Shown here: positions 14,263 through 28,280 of the stretch, piece after piece
How the letters are laid out: every line of letters starts with the position of its first letter
Numbering within the stretch: position 1 is the first letter of the stretch
Program-made: the position numbers and the translations under genes
Source: Tyto alba
Lineage: Eukaryota; Chordata; Aves; Strigiformes; Tytonidae
Reading direction: 5' to 3'
Length of the DNA: 64,000 bases
Assembly: GCF_018691265.1 (NCBI RefSeq)
Contig: NW_024881321.1
Location: forward strand, 26,920,698-26,984,697
The notes under the pieces: generated by a model
The model's database searches: none
Told to the model about the DNA's origin: nothing
What the model saw: the letters and a program-made list of their open reading frames with translations, nothing else

Positions 14263-17200
14263 TCTGTCAGTTTTAAATTTCATTTTACCTGAAGTGCAGT
14301 ACGTTCCGAATCTCTACAAGAAGTAATTTCTGTAATAACTATAAGCAGGAGAAGCTAAATATGAAATTCATAACAGAAAGCTTTAAAACTATTAAGTGTT
14401 TTGAAACCAGCTATGATTAGAATAAATTATGTCTTTTTTTTTAACTGGCAATCAGTTCTTGCATCATAAGTCCCTGTACAATCATACTCATTTCTTATTC
14501 ATTTGTCCTCCACATTTCCAAGGGGCTGTCACTATGTTGGGACTTCTAACTGTTCCATTCTTCCAGATTAATTTTTTCCTAAGTGTTTTCCTCCTCAGAG
14601 TATATGAGGTTCAAAGATGTCTCAGAGCCAAAGGTCTGACAATTGTATTTTAACTTTGGTTTCCATATTATAGGCAATCGGTGTGAATTAACATGAGTCA
14701 CTACACAACATAATACCAGCTGCCAATTGTTTCTTGGCTGAGCCTTATATGCAGATGTTTACATCTGTATTGCCCACATCTCTGTATTTGCCACAGCATT
14801 GCCATACTGAATGGTCATTTAAAAAAAAAAAAAACAATATCTGAAATTTCACTAATGGATGCATGAGGATCCAGAGAATCTTCTGTGAATCTTGCCTGAG
14901 AGAGCAAGCCTTAAAATTAGAAAAATTCCTTTGAAACAGTAGGTTTTTAGTGTTCCTATCTAAGAATGTAATAGCTGTTCCAGCAACAGGACTCACAAAC
15001 CCTTCTAAAAACTAGGAAAAGGAACAAAAAACCTTTCCAGCAGACAGGGAACACGCAAGAAGTGAGGAATTCCAGCAGATACAGATTCTTCTTTTACCTC
15101 AAGGCTTTATGTAGGACTAATCCAAATAAGCAGACATATAATGATCAGCTGTTTCCTGTTCCTAGCCATAGACAAGCAATCATGCTTCAGTTCTTGGACC
15201 CCCACTGCATACCTCAGAGTAGCTTAAAATATATTATTATTACAGTGTAGCTGTAATAGTACCATCTTATTATCACCGATTCCCTTGCATAGTGGCATTG
15301 CTGAGCAGCTGTTTCACAGACAAGCCAATTTCTTTTAAGTATTGCTCCATCAGCAGCCGAAAACAGCCCTACTGGAAGATTTTGTCATGAATGTTAATGA
15401 GGAGACAAGTATCTGTGCAGTGACTTTTTCTCACTAATCCATTGAATAACTATAGAAAAATTATAGCAAATAATTTTAATTTAAGATAAATAGATCTGAA
15501 ACTGATAAAAGATACACTCTGTCCTCATTCTCATTTAAAAAAGTACAGTAGTAGTCTTGGTAATGGTGTCAAAAAGGAAAGAATGTCTAAGAATAGCTGT
15601 CATGAACTTGAATGGATATGGATAGCCTTCAGCAGAATGTGTAAGGCATGATGCCATTTAAGGAAAATAACCTGAATGGCATAAGAACCAATCTGCAGCT
15701 GTATTGATCTATCTTACAGGGTTATCATTCCCCATGCTCCTTTTTTTTTTTACAGTCTAGGAGAACAGTGATCCATACCCATTAGTGCTGCTTATATTTC
15801 TTACAGTCATTACCAGCAGCAGCAGTGTAAATTACAGGGCAGGAAAGAAATTTTCCCCCAAAACAGTACCTGCAGGAATATCTAGCATCCCAGGCACTCT
15901 GTATTCCCTTTTATTTTATTGCACAATTTATGAAAGAACTTGGAGAAAAATAGAGGGTTTGAATCTTTCGTTGATATTAGAGCAGACAAAAATGTGTTTT
16001 GTGAAGCTGCTTTCCAACAAAGTAAGAACTCTTCAATGAGACAAACTCTTGCAGCCAGGTATAACTATCTGATTAAACTTGTCAAAAGAAGTGTGGGAAG
16101 TAAAATAACAGAGATGCTGGAAGATGGAACACACTGAAGTTCAATTGCATGGCCAACGCAAGTTTTCTGCCCTCTGCTCCCCCTCCCTCCCACACTTGCT
16201 GCCCAGCCTGCCAGCCCAGACTGAGCTGCAGCTCATGTCTGGAGCTGCACTGACCTCTGTGGACCTTCTGCAGAGGAGGGGGAGTGCAACAACTTGGGAG
16301 CCCACTTGCGCACCAGTGTTATCATGGTTGGTGGATGAAGGATGGACTTTCAGTAGGATATTCTTTTCATGCTTTGCTTACTTTGAATGTGAAAGGGCAT
16401 GATTTTCATGGGAAGATTTTCATTTAATTTGTTTTTTTGGAAACAGGGAATCAGAAAGGTATGCCTTTTCCATAGACCTGTTTGGGAGGCAGGAGGCTTC
16501 TACGGGCTGTGGGAAAATCAAATAGAGCATAATCTGTGTACTTTATGCAACTACTCACATTATTCTAGTGCTGTCATGTCTGCAACTGAACATAGGCTCC
16601 ACCATACTAAGGCTGGGATACCAGATATTTTGGATTTTAGTTCTGGGCAAGGTGGTGGTGTTCTGTTTTGTTTTCTCTTCTCTGTTTATGTTAAAAGATT
16701 TCAGTGTTGCTTTGTAATGTGTTTCGCATCCAATGTAAAATCCATTGCAGGACAGGTGGATTTTTAAAACACCACAACTGTTCAGCTGTAGCAGCACTAG
16801 CAGGGCCACAGTTTCCGTATAATGCATCTACTGTTTTAACACACTACATAACTTCTGCACTTGCCAAAATACAGGCCTTAGAGCAGTTAGAAGCCTTAAA
16901 AAAAAAAGGTAACATCTGCTGGCTTGTAGTATGTAACTTCTTGCAAGCACTTTTTCAACATCTGGCACAAGTTTCTAAACTTTACAGAGTCTTGATAAAA
17001 GATCCCTTACCTTATATTAGACAGGAAACACTAATTTGAAAAAAAAAAAAATTCTACACCTGATCTAAATCTGATCAGAGCTGATGATAGCCTAAGAAGA
17101 ATCTTTATTGCCTGCAAACAGTTTTAGGACCTTATCCTGTAAGATTTGTGCTGAGATTACTGTTTATCAGTTTCACATATTTTGTCAAAATTTGTGAATC

Positions 17201-20200
17201 ATATTAGATCACAATAAATTATTTTTTTTTTTAAATTAACCAAAAGAGGAAAGGTGACAAGCCTACAAGATTTGGAAAGGAAGGATTGGTCCAGTAGTAA
17301 GAATGGTTTCCAGCCAGGGGTGAAAGTTCCTGTAACCTGGTCAAGTCCTGTACTGAAAGGCAGCGCTGTGGGAACTGGTGTCTTCTGCACAATCCCTGCT
17401 GCTGGAAATGCTCTTTGTGCCTTCAGATGGCTTGTCCTCTCTGCTTTTCCACAGCTTCATTTGCTAAGTGCACCTGGTCAGTGGAGCACATAGTCTTCCA
17501 ACCAGCTGCATCAGGTTTATGAAGCTGCAAATCAAAGGACAAGCTGCTGTCCTGTGATGGAACAGGTGGACATGACCCACTCTCAAATGAGTCTCATTAC
17601 AAAGCATGTTCAGGTATAGCCAAATCCAAACAGAGAGAGCAGGAATCCAGTGTTTTTCCTGTTAAACAGGAAGCAGAATTTGCCTTGCTGAATATTAGAT
17701 GTCCACGGTGTAGGGTACTCAGTAGTCAATAGGGAATCATAGGTGCATGTCATGCTGGTCTAAAGCTTACACCTCAAATAAGTCAGGAAAAATCTTTCCC
17801 TGAAATGCTTATTTCTATATTGATTAGAGGGGGCATTTAGTTCAGACACAGATGCCTATACTGTGGACTTATGCATTTTTTCAGATAAATTCCACCCCAA
17901 GGAATGGAATGGAGGAGTGAAATATCTAAAACACTTCTGAGGCTCTATTTATGCTTTATTTGCCTCTCTTACAAATGTAATCCTCTGTTTTTTTCTGTAG
18001 TACTTTGTGGGAAAAAAAGACATTTATAATATTGAATCAAGTGAGCAGTATGGTGGTCAGTTATTATCTTATGCTGGTTGAAAAAAATGCTATCCTGTTG
18101 GATTCAGATGGCATTTAATCTTCACTGAAGCTCTGAACAGTGTATGTTTTTAATACTTTATGATGGAAATTGTTTTCTGAGCTTAGTGTCCAAGCCTTAA
18201 AAATACTAATCCATAAGTAAAATTACTGATTTACAAATACTAAACATCCTGCTATTAACTATGCTTCATATGCATATAGACAAGAATAAGATTAATAAAG
18301 GACTCAGCCTCAAGTCCATCACACTGATGAAGGACACCAGTCTTCTGACAAGCAGCTGTCAGAGGCTCTGTTGCCCATACCTGATTCTTCCTCTGATGGT
18401 AGATACTCACCTGACACACATCAAGGACAAAACCATGCTGTAAGAATCAAAAATAAGGACTGTTTATAAAAAACAAGCTACAAAAGAAGAGTATTCATAC
18501 ATAGTGTCTGCGCCTTGGTTAGTAGAAACTGTAGACTTATCATCTCTCATTTGTTGTCCTCAACCCTCATTAAATGCAGAAATACTATGTTTGAGATTAA
18601 ACTCTTGACTGTAATACACAGACATTGTTGTCTTTTTGCTGTCCTTTTCTTAATTCTTTTGCCTGTGTGTCCCAACAACTGGGAAATTAAAAGCAAACCT
18701 AAAATAGTATAGCATGAAAAGAAACCTGGAATATTTGAAAAATTATTTAGTGAATCTCTGTCCCTGTATCTCTGATTACTGAAAAGACTTTTTAGATTTT
18801 ATTTTAAATTAAAGTTTCATTTTTTCCTTTGCTACTGTTCTGTGGTTCTAACAGAAAAATATGGAAATTGCTCTTTTTCTGGGAGGAGTGTCATAGGAAT
18901 GTCATTTTATCAGTAAGATAGATCCTTTAGGGAGAGAAGGGAACTATATGCCTATGTGGCATAAAAATACTTTTAGAGAGAGTTTAAAAGCAGGTATATT
19001 AAGGTCCACTTTGCTATACTTAGTGGTTACTATGAAAATTACATATCTAAATCAGAGCTACCAGATCTTCAGAAGAACATAGGAAAGATCTGGCACAGGG
19101 GTGTTGCTTCTGAAGTCTTCCCCATTTGCTATACATTAACTCTTATTCTATACCGATATCTGAGAGGTAAAAATAAATAGATGCTGCCTCCACTCCCATA
19201 GTGCAATCTAGCTGCCTGTCTGTGTAGGTGCTGGCAAAAAGGAGTAGCAGTCGGTGTCTGTGTGGGCAGCCCCCCTCGGTGCTGGTGAGGGCTGACAAAT
19301 GGTGTACGGGCAAGCTGGTTAGTGTAATACCATGCTTGCTGCGCAACTGTTGTTAGATGTGACACCACCATAACTAGCAGATCACCAAGATGTCAATCCT
19401 ATTAGGTTATCCATACTGCAGTATTTCTTGCTTGTTGGAACTGTGCATGAACATTCAGCCGTTGTTTCTGAAACCTTGTAACTTAAAAAAATGCATGGCT
19501 CGATAGATAGAGGCACCTGTACTATTGAAATATTCAGATTTTCATAAATATATTGGAACAGTAAATTTTACTGATTTTCCATAATGTTTTTTATGGATTC
19601 TTTTTCTGAATATTACTGATACAGTTCCCACTCGTTCACTTCTCGGGATATTTACATAAATTGGGATCTTGATTTTCAACTTTCCCATCTCTTTCAAGTT
19701 ACACTGAAATGGTTTTGCTTAATGTTTTTATTGTATATGCATCACATGCTCAGTTTACTCTGAGATGTGTATAGATTCATTTACAAGCTTTATCAGAAAT
19801 AAACTATTTATTTTTCTTCTAGTTGTAATCCATGTGATTTATGCATTCAGAATGTTATATCACTGAAGCATCAGCTGAATGTTTCAGCAATGTGCAGGTC
19901 AGTTACCTATCCTTAACAGCAATGATATTGTAAGGGTAATGCAAAGAGCAGGAGATTAGCTGGAAGAGGGAAAGAGAGAGAGAGGTGGGACCAAAAATAC
20001 TCTGTTATGAGATACCTATTATGACTGTAATCATGTAAAGGACAGTATATAGCTCACAGGATCATTCTTAGATGGGTAACTTGATGCAGCTTTTGTGGAA
20101 GATAATCTTCATACAAACAGAGAGATGGATGGTGGACATCATTTCTACTTGAAGTGTGCTTTGACTCTATAACAAGAATTTTAATAAAATGGACAACAAC

Positions 20201-23200
20201 CCTTAGGGTCTGAAATGCATCTTATTTAATATATGGCAGGTTATTAATCTAATATTCTTATGTGAAATTATTTACTGTGAATTGATACATTTTTGTGGTT
20301 TCATGGGAGCATCTAGAAACCATTTGCTATTTCTGAGTTAGAAAATTCATCAATGCACAGCTAAAAGTCTGTCCTTGCTCTTGAAGAGCTACACTCATAG
20401 TGAAAACATTAGACATATGTGAATCAGGAAGGAGGTGGAAACATCTCATTTCAGTAACATGGGACATTTTCAGTCAATGAAATCTCAGCAAGATTATGGC
20501 CAAAAAAAGGCAACAGGAGATAGTTGTTGACTACTAACTTCAGTGAGTAGGTACAAAGTATGTGATTTCATTTTTACTCTGCTAAGAGAAACTTGACTAT
20601 ACAGGTGCTGAGGAAATAAGTTATGTTTTTATCTGATTTTTCCTTCTCACACTGAAGCATTTTCATAGGCGTGTGCGGTTTAAGGAAGGAATCAATTTCT
20701 ACATACTTGCTGTATAGAAGTTGAATCAAAGTTTGGTAGCACCATGGAGTAACTGATGGGATATGAGGTGATCTCTGCTTGATATGAATTAGTTTTTGGA
20801 GCATGTAGAATCTCTAGAGGGGAAAAATATGACAAGCCTGCATGTGAAGGAATACAGACTAGGAAAATTACTATTTTCTAAGAATAATTAACTGTTAAGA
20901 CTAAGCAAATAATGACTGTTTGAGTTGGTTTATTTCCAAAAGCTGGAAGCAACTGCTTGAAGAAAACACTTTGTTTCAATCACCATGCAAAGGAAGAAGC
21001 AAGATTTGAAGTTGAAATATGTATTTCATGTCAACAAAAAGCTATACAAATTTACTTTTGAATTTCAGTCAATTCAAGTATTTTGAAGGATATCAAATGA
21101 ATCCTAAAGGTTATTTTCAACTGAAAAAATCCAACATTTACATTTAAAAATGAGGAAACAAATTATTGTAAACTTTTTTGCAATAGTATATTTTATGGCA
21201 CAGTGAAATTCTATGAACTTGTGAAAAGCATCAGCACTGCATTTTTAATTTTCACAAGTTTCTGATGTTAAAACTTTGATCAGCTTTACAAGCAATTCTC
21301 AAATCCTCCCAGGAAAGTAGTGGGTTTTTTGGTGTCTACTGTTGTATAAATCTCTATAACTTTTCTGGCACTCCTACAAGAAAATAGCATATTAATTTAA
21401 GCTGTCATGAAATAACTTGCAGGGAGAACCTGTCACAGCTTCTCTGGTGCCTAATGAAGCTTCAGTACTGGCCATGAGCTGTAGATGCTTCTAGGCTATG
21501 AGGAGTGGATCCCAGAGTCTCAGACATTTCAGGGTTGGTTTTGGGCTCCACTCAAACTCAGCTAACTGGGATCTGCTGCCTAGTGACAAGAGCTACAGCT
21601 AGTGGAGAGCTACAGCTGTGAAGTTAGTCTTGGTTTTAGTGCAATGCCCAGAAGCCATCTTTTTCCTATATGCAGTCTATCTTTGAGATTCAGTTTCCTA
21701 TTTTGATACCGAATCATACATGATCTGGTATTTTAAAAATCCACTGTGCACTTGCAAACATGTTGGTATTCAGCCTAGAAGTTATGATTTATTTATTCAT
21801 ATATTGGATTTTAAATCTAAATAAAGGTATACAGGCTTAATCATTCTAATCTAATTGTATCACTAAGGGAGGAAATTTTTTTGTTTGCTTGTTTCTATTA
21901 GCTGGAAGCTTGAACCAGTGAAAATTCCATGTTTAGCAAGGTTCATTACATTGTCACATCCTACTTGGTTCAGTTTTGCCACATTAACCCAGAATCCAAT
22001 CATTCTTGGAGTTTTACTTCTTTAGACTCTTCTTCTAGCAATAACTCAGTGGGAATGGTGACATTTCAGACAGAGGCAAGATGCTGCTAAATCAAAGGAC
22101 CTTCTTAACTACTCCCCAGTTGTATAGTGCACCCTACACCACATATGGTATTTTTCTGTGCCAGTGTGGAGCTAGAAGTGCCATGTCTGAAAAATCACAG
22201 CAGCATGAGAACAGTTTGGAGATAGGCAAGAAGAAATGGAGGGCTGAGTGGTGTTAATAACAGTTTTCCAAACAGGCTAATGAGGAATACCCACTATCTC
22301 ACATTCCTGTCTCTAGGCTGCTTCCTGGAATTTGTTCTCAAAATGTCATTAATAAATGGAAGTCCTCCAACACATTCTTCCTTAACCACTCTTCTAAAGT
22401 TTTGCCATAGCCATAATTTTATCAATACCAATTACTAAGACGTTGTAACTATTCAATTTCATTCTGTTCATTTTATTGACTTAAAGATATTATTTAGCAG
22501 ATACACAGTTGTACTGTTTAAATATCAATCAATCCATATCTATGTCACACTCCTTACACTGGGCATAGATATAGCTCTAAATGCCAATAAATGGACTGAA
22601 ACAAATAAATTACTATTCTGTTGCAGTTTGTGTCCAAGCTGAAGTTATTTTAGTGTGTTATATTTTTTTCTTCAGTCCACTGCCAGAGACTAGTTTCTTA
22701 AGCAAGTTGTATGATGACATAATTAAAGATACGGATAAAATAAAATGCCTTGCAGGATAGCGATCCCTACATGACAGCTTCTCTGTTAAATAAAAATGAG
22801 ATGTTAAATATCAAATGATCATTAAGGAAATTTAAATTAAGAATTTATACAGCTCAGACTGGAAATTACCCTTAGACTTCTTCCCCTCACATTTTATAGT
22901 CATGGCATCACACTCCTTGAATAAATATGGGTATATCTTTAGTATTTTTAGCAGTTTCAGTTTCATGTAATCTCTGTATAGATGTGATCATTGGATCAGG
23001 ACCTGCCTTATTAAATCTGCATACCCTTGTATAAGTACTTCTTTTTATGCCAAAAGAAAATATCATGAAAATAGGAGAGACTTTGGAAAGTGAAAAAGGA
23101 AGTTTTCAAATGGCCCCTCAATAATGCTCCTTGTGGAAGGAACATACTTCTGGTCTGAGGAATCTGAGTGTAGCTGAATTCTGCTTTTCTCTGATTTTAC

Positions 23201-26200
23201 ATAGTTCTTGAAAATTAAAAAAAAATAGTGTTAGTTTAAATTAATAATTGACCAGTTCTAACAACAGAGCCAGAGAGACAATACTGTTCTTGCAAGGATA
23301 ATATCATGCTTAGCTGTTCACAGGGAAGTCTAAGAGCATAGGGATTTACTTGGATTTTCTGGCATCTTACATTCCTACGTTTTCTTCCTTAACATAACTG
23401 GCTTTTTGAACTGATTTCTTTCATATGCCCTGAAATCCATGACAGTAGATAAAACTAGAAAAGTCTCTGTTCAATTCCTAGCCCAAAGATAAGTCTGTAC
23501 TGGACCTATATGGAGGCTTAATGCCAGGCCTTTGCATAGGGATCAACTGCATTTTCCGATAATGCATAAAATAAAATGCAGCAAGCCAGAGCAATGTTGT
23601 GCCACTATTATTAAAAAAAGCACTTTGAAATAAATCTCCATATCCTCACCTTCACCTGGGCTATGCTCGATTTGTGTAGTTACATTGCTGAGAGATGTGT
23701 TTCTCTAGCGTGATCTGGTTTTCTACTTACTTATTGGTAGATTGCTCATGAAAACTTTATCACTGTTGTAGCAGTAAGCCTGGGAGGAAAAGGTTTTGTT
23801 CCCCTGTTTCTAAAGAGGCACGTGGAGGAAGAGCAATTCAGAAGAGGAAGGGAAGATGGGACATGAGAGAAAGACAGATGAGAACTGACTATACTTTTAT
23901 GGTGACCTTCGTTCCATGAAAGGATGGCTAAGAGTTGAAACCTGGTGGCTCAGGGAAGGCCACCTCAGCAAAGGTGTCTCTGCACAACCCACAGAGCTTT
24001 ATTGGCATTGGACCCAATGGATTGATTTGTCAAAGGTTGCAGGATCTGGTAAATCATCTAAAGGTATGGTCAGGAGAAGGTGGCTGTTACCTTAGGATTG
24101 ATTACCAGAAGGAAGTTTTTGTTGCTTAGTATTCTGTAATGTGTAAATCTGCCCTCCTCCTGGAACCTGCCTTTCCTCTTAACTCAGAGGAGCCTTCAGA
24201 ATACAAGGGGTATCTTTAATTATGCCTTCAAATGCACAGCTTGAAAGGAAACAATATTAGCACAGCATAAAAACAATAGCATTTTCCTGGTTTGACTGAA
24301 ATTTCTAAATGTCTTAATCTATTTAATTTGCTTCTCTAATGCTGCTTTTTACAAATTCCCTAAAGAGAAAATATGTTATTAAGTAGACTGGCAATGTCTT
24401 TATCAATAATCTAAATCGTACTTATTTATTTTTTCTGCTTCGAGCATACCCAGGAAAGCTACAATCCATATTTAAGTTAGGACTAGCAGTGATGTGACAA
24501 GCTTTGTATATAATCTCAGAAATATAAACAAATACAGCATTAGGGGAAGAAGCACAGGTCAAGTGACCATTTACGGGGGTGATTTGTGCATCCCTAATGC
24601 AACACCATAGGTGTGCGAAAGGTGTACACGGACATTCTATTGGCAGATCACAAACTGAGACTCAGGTGATAATACTGTTTGTGAGTTTGTGCAGTGATGT
24701 TCATGCCCATGTGAAATTAAAAAGCTAATATTGTGGCCATGGGTTATTTCATGTTTGTTGATTGCTCAGTATTTTTGCTGTTGCTTACAGAATACTTTAT
24801 TTATCTATTTATTTATTTTTACATTATGAGATTAATATAAATCTTGCATTTTAAGTTTTTTGCCATTACTAGACATACTTGTAGCAAGATAATTTTCTGA
24901 TGGCTGTCAGGTGCACAGATAAAAGGGCAAAACAACGCACCTTTGTAACAAGTATATTTTTTAGTTCAAAATATTAAAAATAATTTAAAATAATAAATTG
25001 TCAATGAAAAATTAAAAGTTTAAATTACTTCTACTTGCAAAGGCTTAAAAGATACTGCCTGAAGTTACTCTTGTTTGAATGAGTGACTTTTGTTTTCCTT
25101 ACATACAACTTATATACAGGACCTCAGTGTTCCTAGGTGTGGGTTCTTCCCTTCTGTCTTTTTAAAATCTCCTTTTCCTACTCAGACCTTACATATCCTT
25201 CTCAATTGAAATTTCCTTCATTAATATGATGAACATGTTTAGTCTGGTTATAGTTAAACTCGTATTGCTCAAGAATTTTAGATGTCTAAGTTTAGAATCA
25301 ACCATGAGGTCACCTTACTGTGATAGTCATGCATACCATCAACCAACTTTAAACTAAGTAAACTGGTTTAGCTTGTTAAATCAGAAAAAATGTGGTCAGT
25401 TTCTTCAGATTAAAGAGAGGGAAGGGATAGGAAAAGACAGCGAGAAAGAGGTGAAAATTCAATGGTCTGGCCATGTAGTATGGCAAGTAATTCTTGGAGA
25501 TAAGAATAAAATACTGTCAAGAAAATAACAAAATTAGCAGGTGGAAATTTGGAGGAGGAACAACTCAATAACTTAGCACTTGGTTGTCTGCTTATGTTCA
25601 GCTGTGACATAAAAATATCAAAGTACCAATGCAGATTTCAAACTCACAGAAAAGGGCCAGACCCTACTCCCACCAATGCCTTACCACTTAGTCTATTTAA
25701 AAGACTTTATTAGCCTACCCGGTGAAACAGCATGCTATCAAATCACTAATAGACCATCTACAAACAAGTGCAGCACGTTCTGCAACAGCTAAAAGGTTTC
25801 TTCTCAGCTTCTGTTTGCAAAACATGTGTGAGTTAATGGAGTATCATATTTATATAGTGCTGGGGCATTGACCTGAAGTCTCTTCAGGAAATAGATCTAG
25901 GTTTTATCTAGGTATAATGTGTTTTACAATGGAAACAGCCCACGTTTTCTAATATGATGATAGTGTTATTTGTTCATTAAATAGTAAAGGTGGATGACAA
26001 CTCTTCTATCCCTGAATCTTCACCAACTATACATTACTATGCTGTTAATTCTTGTAGGAAACATATCTTCCACATAAGTCTTATTTCTCTGTGTTTCCCA
26101 GCTCAGTTATTGAATAAAACAAGGCAGCTCAAAGTTTACAGTAACAATCCCAGTTTGTATGACATGGGGAAAGAAAATAATCTGGTTCTGTTTTCAAAGA

Positions 26201-27079
26201 GTTCAGTGCCATTTGGGAAGGAATTTGGGGAATAGTTTAGAAATGCCTAGAGAGTAGAGCACTTCTAAGGCCACATTCCTTGTAAAAGCATGATACTGAG
26301 ATTAGCCACACCTATAATTAATAGACAGAATTTTTGTGATGCTGGTGTCAATCTATCTGTCATATTTTAACTTTTGAAAATAGAACATGCATATGGATTG
26401 TCAGGCTTTCCTGTTAATGTTGATATCTCTTCCTAGGCAAGATGAAGAAAGGCTGAAAACAGATTTAGCAATTAGAATTCAGTAGATAAATTAACATGGT
26501 CTGAAAAAATACTATCCCCTACTCCATCCACTACCAAAAAAGACAATTATGAGTTGAATATTCATTCTCCGAATGGCAGGGCTTGTTTTCAAATCTGGAT
26601 CTGCTTCAAACATTTCTGAAATGAGACTCAAGATATTTTGCTGAAAAGAAAATTTGTAGTCAGATTTTGCAGTTGTCCTGCATTGTCATTTTAACCAAAT
26701 AAATACATAATTCTTTCTAGCCACATGGAAAGACCATACATATTATTCACAGGGGGAAGAATATGCAAGGATCATTGTCCCAGAATGACAGAGATGGAAA
26801 TCATAGTTGTTAAATGAGAATGTAAATCACATATCCCTAAACCTTTAAACCAAAAAGATGCTAACTCATTATTTCAAGAAGTTAAACCTGGACAGATCAT
26901 GACAGTTCTTCTGCATGTGAAAGCATCTCAGACATATTTTGTTTTCACCCCATGTTTTTTCATTCTAATATTTGTATTTTCTCTTAATTTTTTAAAATAA
27001 TTTAAATCAAGATTGGTTAATTAAGGTCTTGAAACTCTGTGAACTAAGAAAATATTCTTATAATAGTCATATATCTATA
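14263..27079. other. Long intronic stretch with no recognised gene or repeat
   Basis: Nearly 13 kb of AT-rich sequence with no CR1, LTR or coding signal that I can support. Locally GC-richer patches lie at about 16120-16340, 19185-19370 and 21430-21640; none reads as a known protein. There are simple repeats at 17039-17051 (A) and 24796-24820 (ATTT). The near absence of young transposons contrasts with the rest of the window. Confidence 0.5.
24796..24820 (+). repeat. (ATTT)n simple repeat
   Basis: TTTATTTATCTATTTATTTATTT-type tetranucleotide run. Confidence 0.85.
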
Positions 27080-27160
27080 AAGATGATGAAGAAACTGAGT
27101 CACATAAAGGTAATCTGACTTTCCTGAGGTCACACAGTTTAGTAGCAACAAAATTACAGA
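27080..27160 (+). repeat. MIR-like SINE core remnant
   Basis: GATGAAGAAACTGAGTCACA, a spacer, then CCTGAGGTCACACAG and TAGTAGCAACAAAATTACAG follow the order of the conserved MIR core (GAAACTGAGGC..., AAGGTCACACAGC, then a GTGGCAGAGC-like part). The motif is read directly; the family match is from general knowledge. It is short and diverged. Confidence 0.55.
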
Positions 27161-27369
27161 TGTTACAAAGGGTGCTTTTCATCTGCATTGTCTCAGACCC
27201 TTTGATATAACCTCACCTTTCTTGACATTAATGCCATAAAGCTTTTAGAGAAAGTCACAGTTTTTCTTGATTTTCTTTGATCCAAGCTTTTTCTGTAAGC
27301 AAGAATTCTTTTTATTTTCTCTTGTGAGTTTAATTTTCTCTTGTAGACACTTTTTATTACATTTTTGTA

Positions 27370-28280
27370 AATTCCTTATGGTTCAGGTTTTTGGTGTAGA
27401 AATGTCCAGATCTATACACAATATTCAGGGAGTGAACCATGTTGCCATAGAAGGATTTTCTGGTTTACAATCTCCTTTGCCTTATGATATGAAACTGATT
27501 TTTTTTTCCTCGTTGTAACACTTTTTTACATATTCACATTATATTTATTACCTTCAGGTCATTTTTCCCCAGGTATTCCTGTTAATTTTTTTCTTATTTG
27601 TCTTAATGCTTTTACTTGTATTTTTCTAAATTGAACCTACTTCACTATTGACTGCCAATTTTTATTTTCAATCTCTACAGTCTTTTTGTGTTACCTATAT
27701 GTAAGTTGTTGCAACACCTCCCATTTTGGAATCATCTACAAATTTAATTAATGTTCTGTTTACTCCTTATTCCAGGTGATTAATAGATGATTCATTTCCA
27801 AAAAATGTCCATTCTTTATGACACAAGCTCTTTAGGATATACTACTAACATAACTAATTAGACTGCTGAAATTCTGCCACAACCTCATCTCATCATTGAT
27901 CTTTCAAAACAACAGTGCTCTCTTTGTATGAAATTTCTGCTGTGCAACTTCATGCCAGCTTCCCACAGCTAACGTGGGTTGTTGAACCCTAGTTATTTAT
28001 CAAAAAAAGCAAGCCTTCAGATCTATTGCCAAATTGCAGCAGACTTGTGGCCTTCTTAGATTCATTGTTCATAAAAACATTTACGTTTGGCTGACACTGA
28101 AATTGTTTCAGTGAGTACCATTACTGAATTAACCTCTCCATTTTCTGTATCTCACTGATTATTAAGGTGCCTAGTTTATCTCAAAAACAGTAAATAACTA
28201 CTCAACCTTAATTTCCTCAAATTTTCTCCAGAATTAACACGTAAATATATTATTTCACTTGGCCTGGCTGGGTTTTGATT
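27370..28280 (-). mobile_element. Ancient CR1/L3-like LINE fossil
   Basis: On the minus strand, 27715-27745 translates as KFVDDSKMGGV, a decayed copy of the LINE reverse transcriptase motif C (FADDTKLGG in CR1). Its two catalytic aspartates are still visible at 27731-27736. Flanking stretches fall in the order expected for an inverted CR1/L3: TGTCCAGATCTATACACAAT near 27402 (3' side), and CTCAACC...TTCTCCAGAATTA near 28201 and GGCCTGGCTGG near 28262 (5' side). Divergence is far greater than in the other CR1 copies. The boundaries are rough. Confidence 0.6.

Noticed and set aside
16399..17039. Overlapping + strand open frames of 111-122 residues
   Set aside because: No domain recognised; composition equals the intron background and frames run into poly-A. 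Could be an old repeat but not supportable.
21580..21625. GAGCTACAGCT repeated twice within 20 bases
   Set aside because: Too short and isolated to call a repeat element; probably a local duplication.
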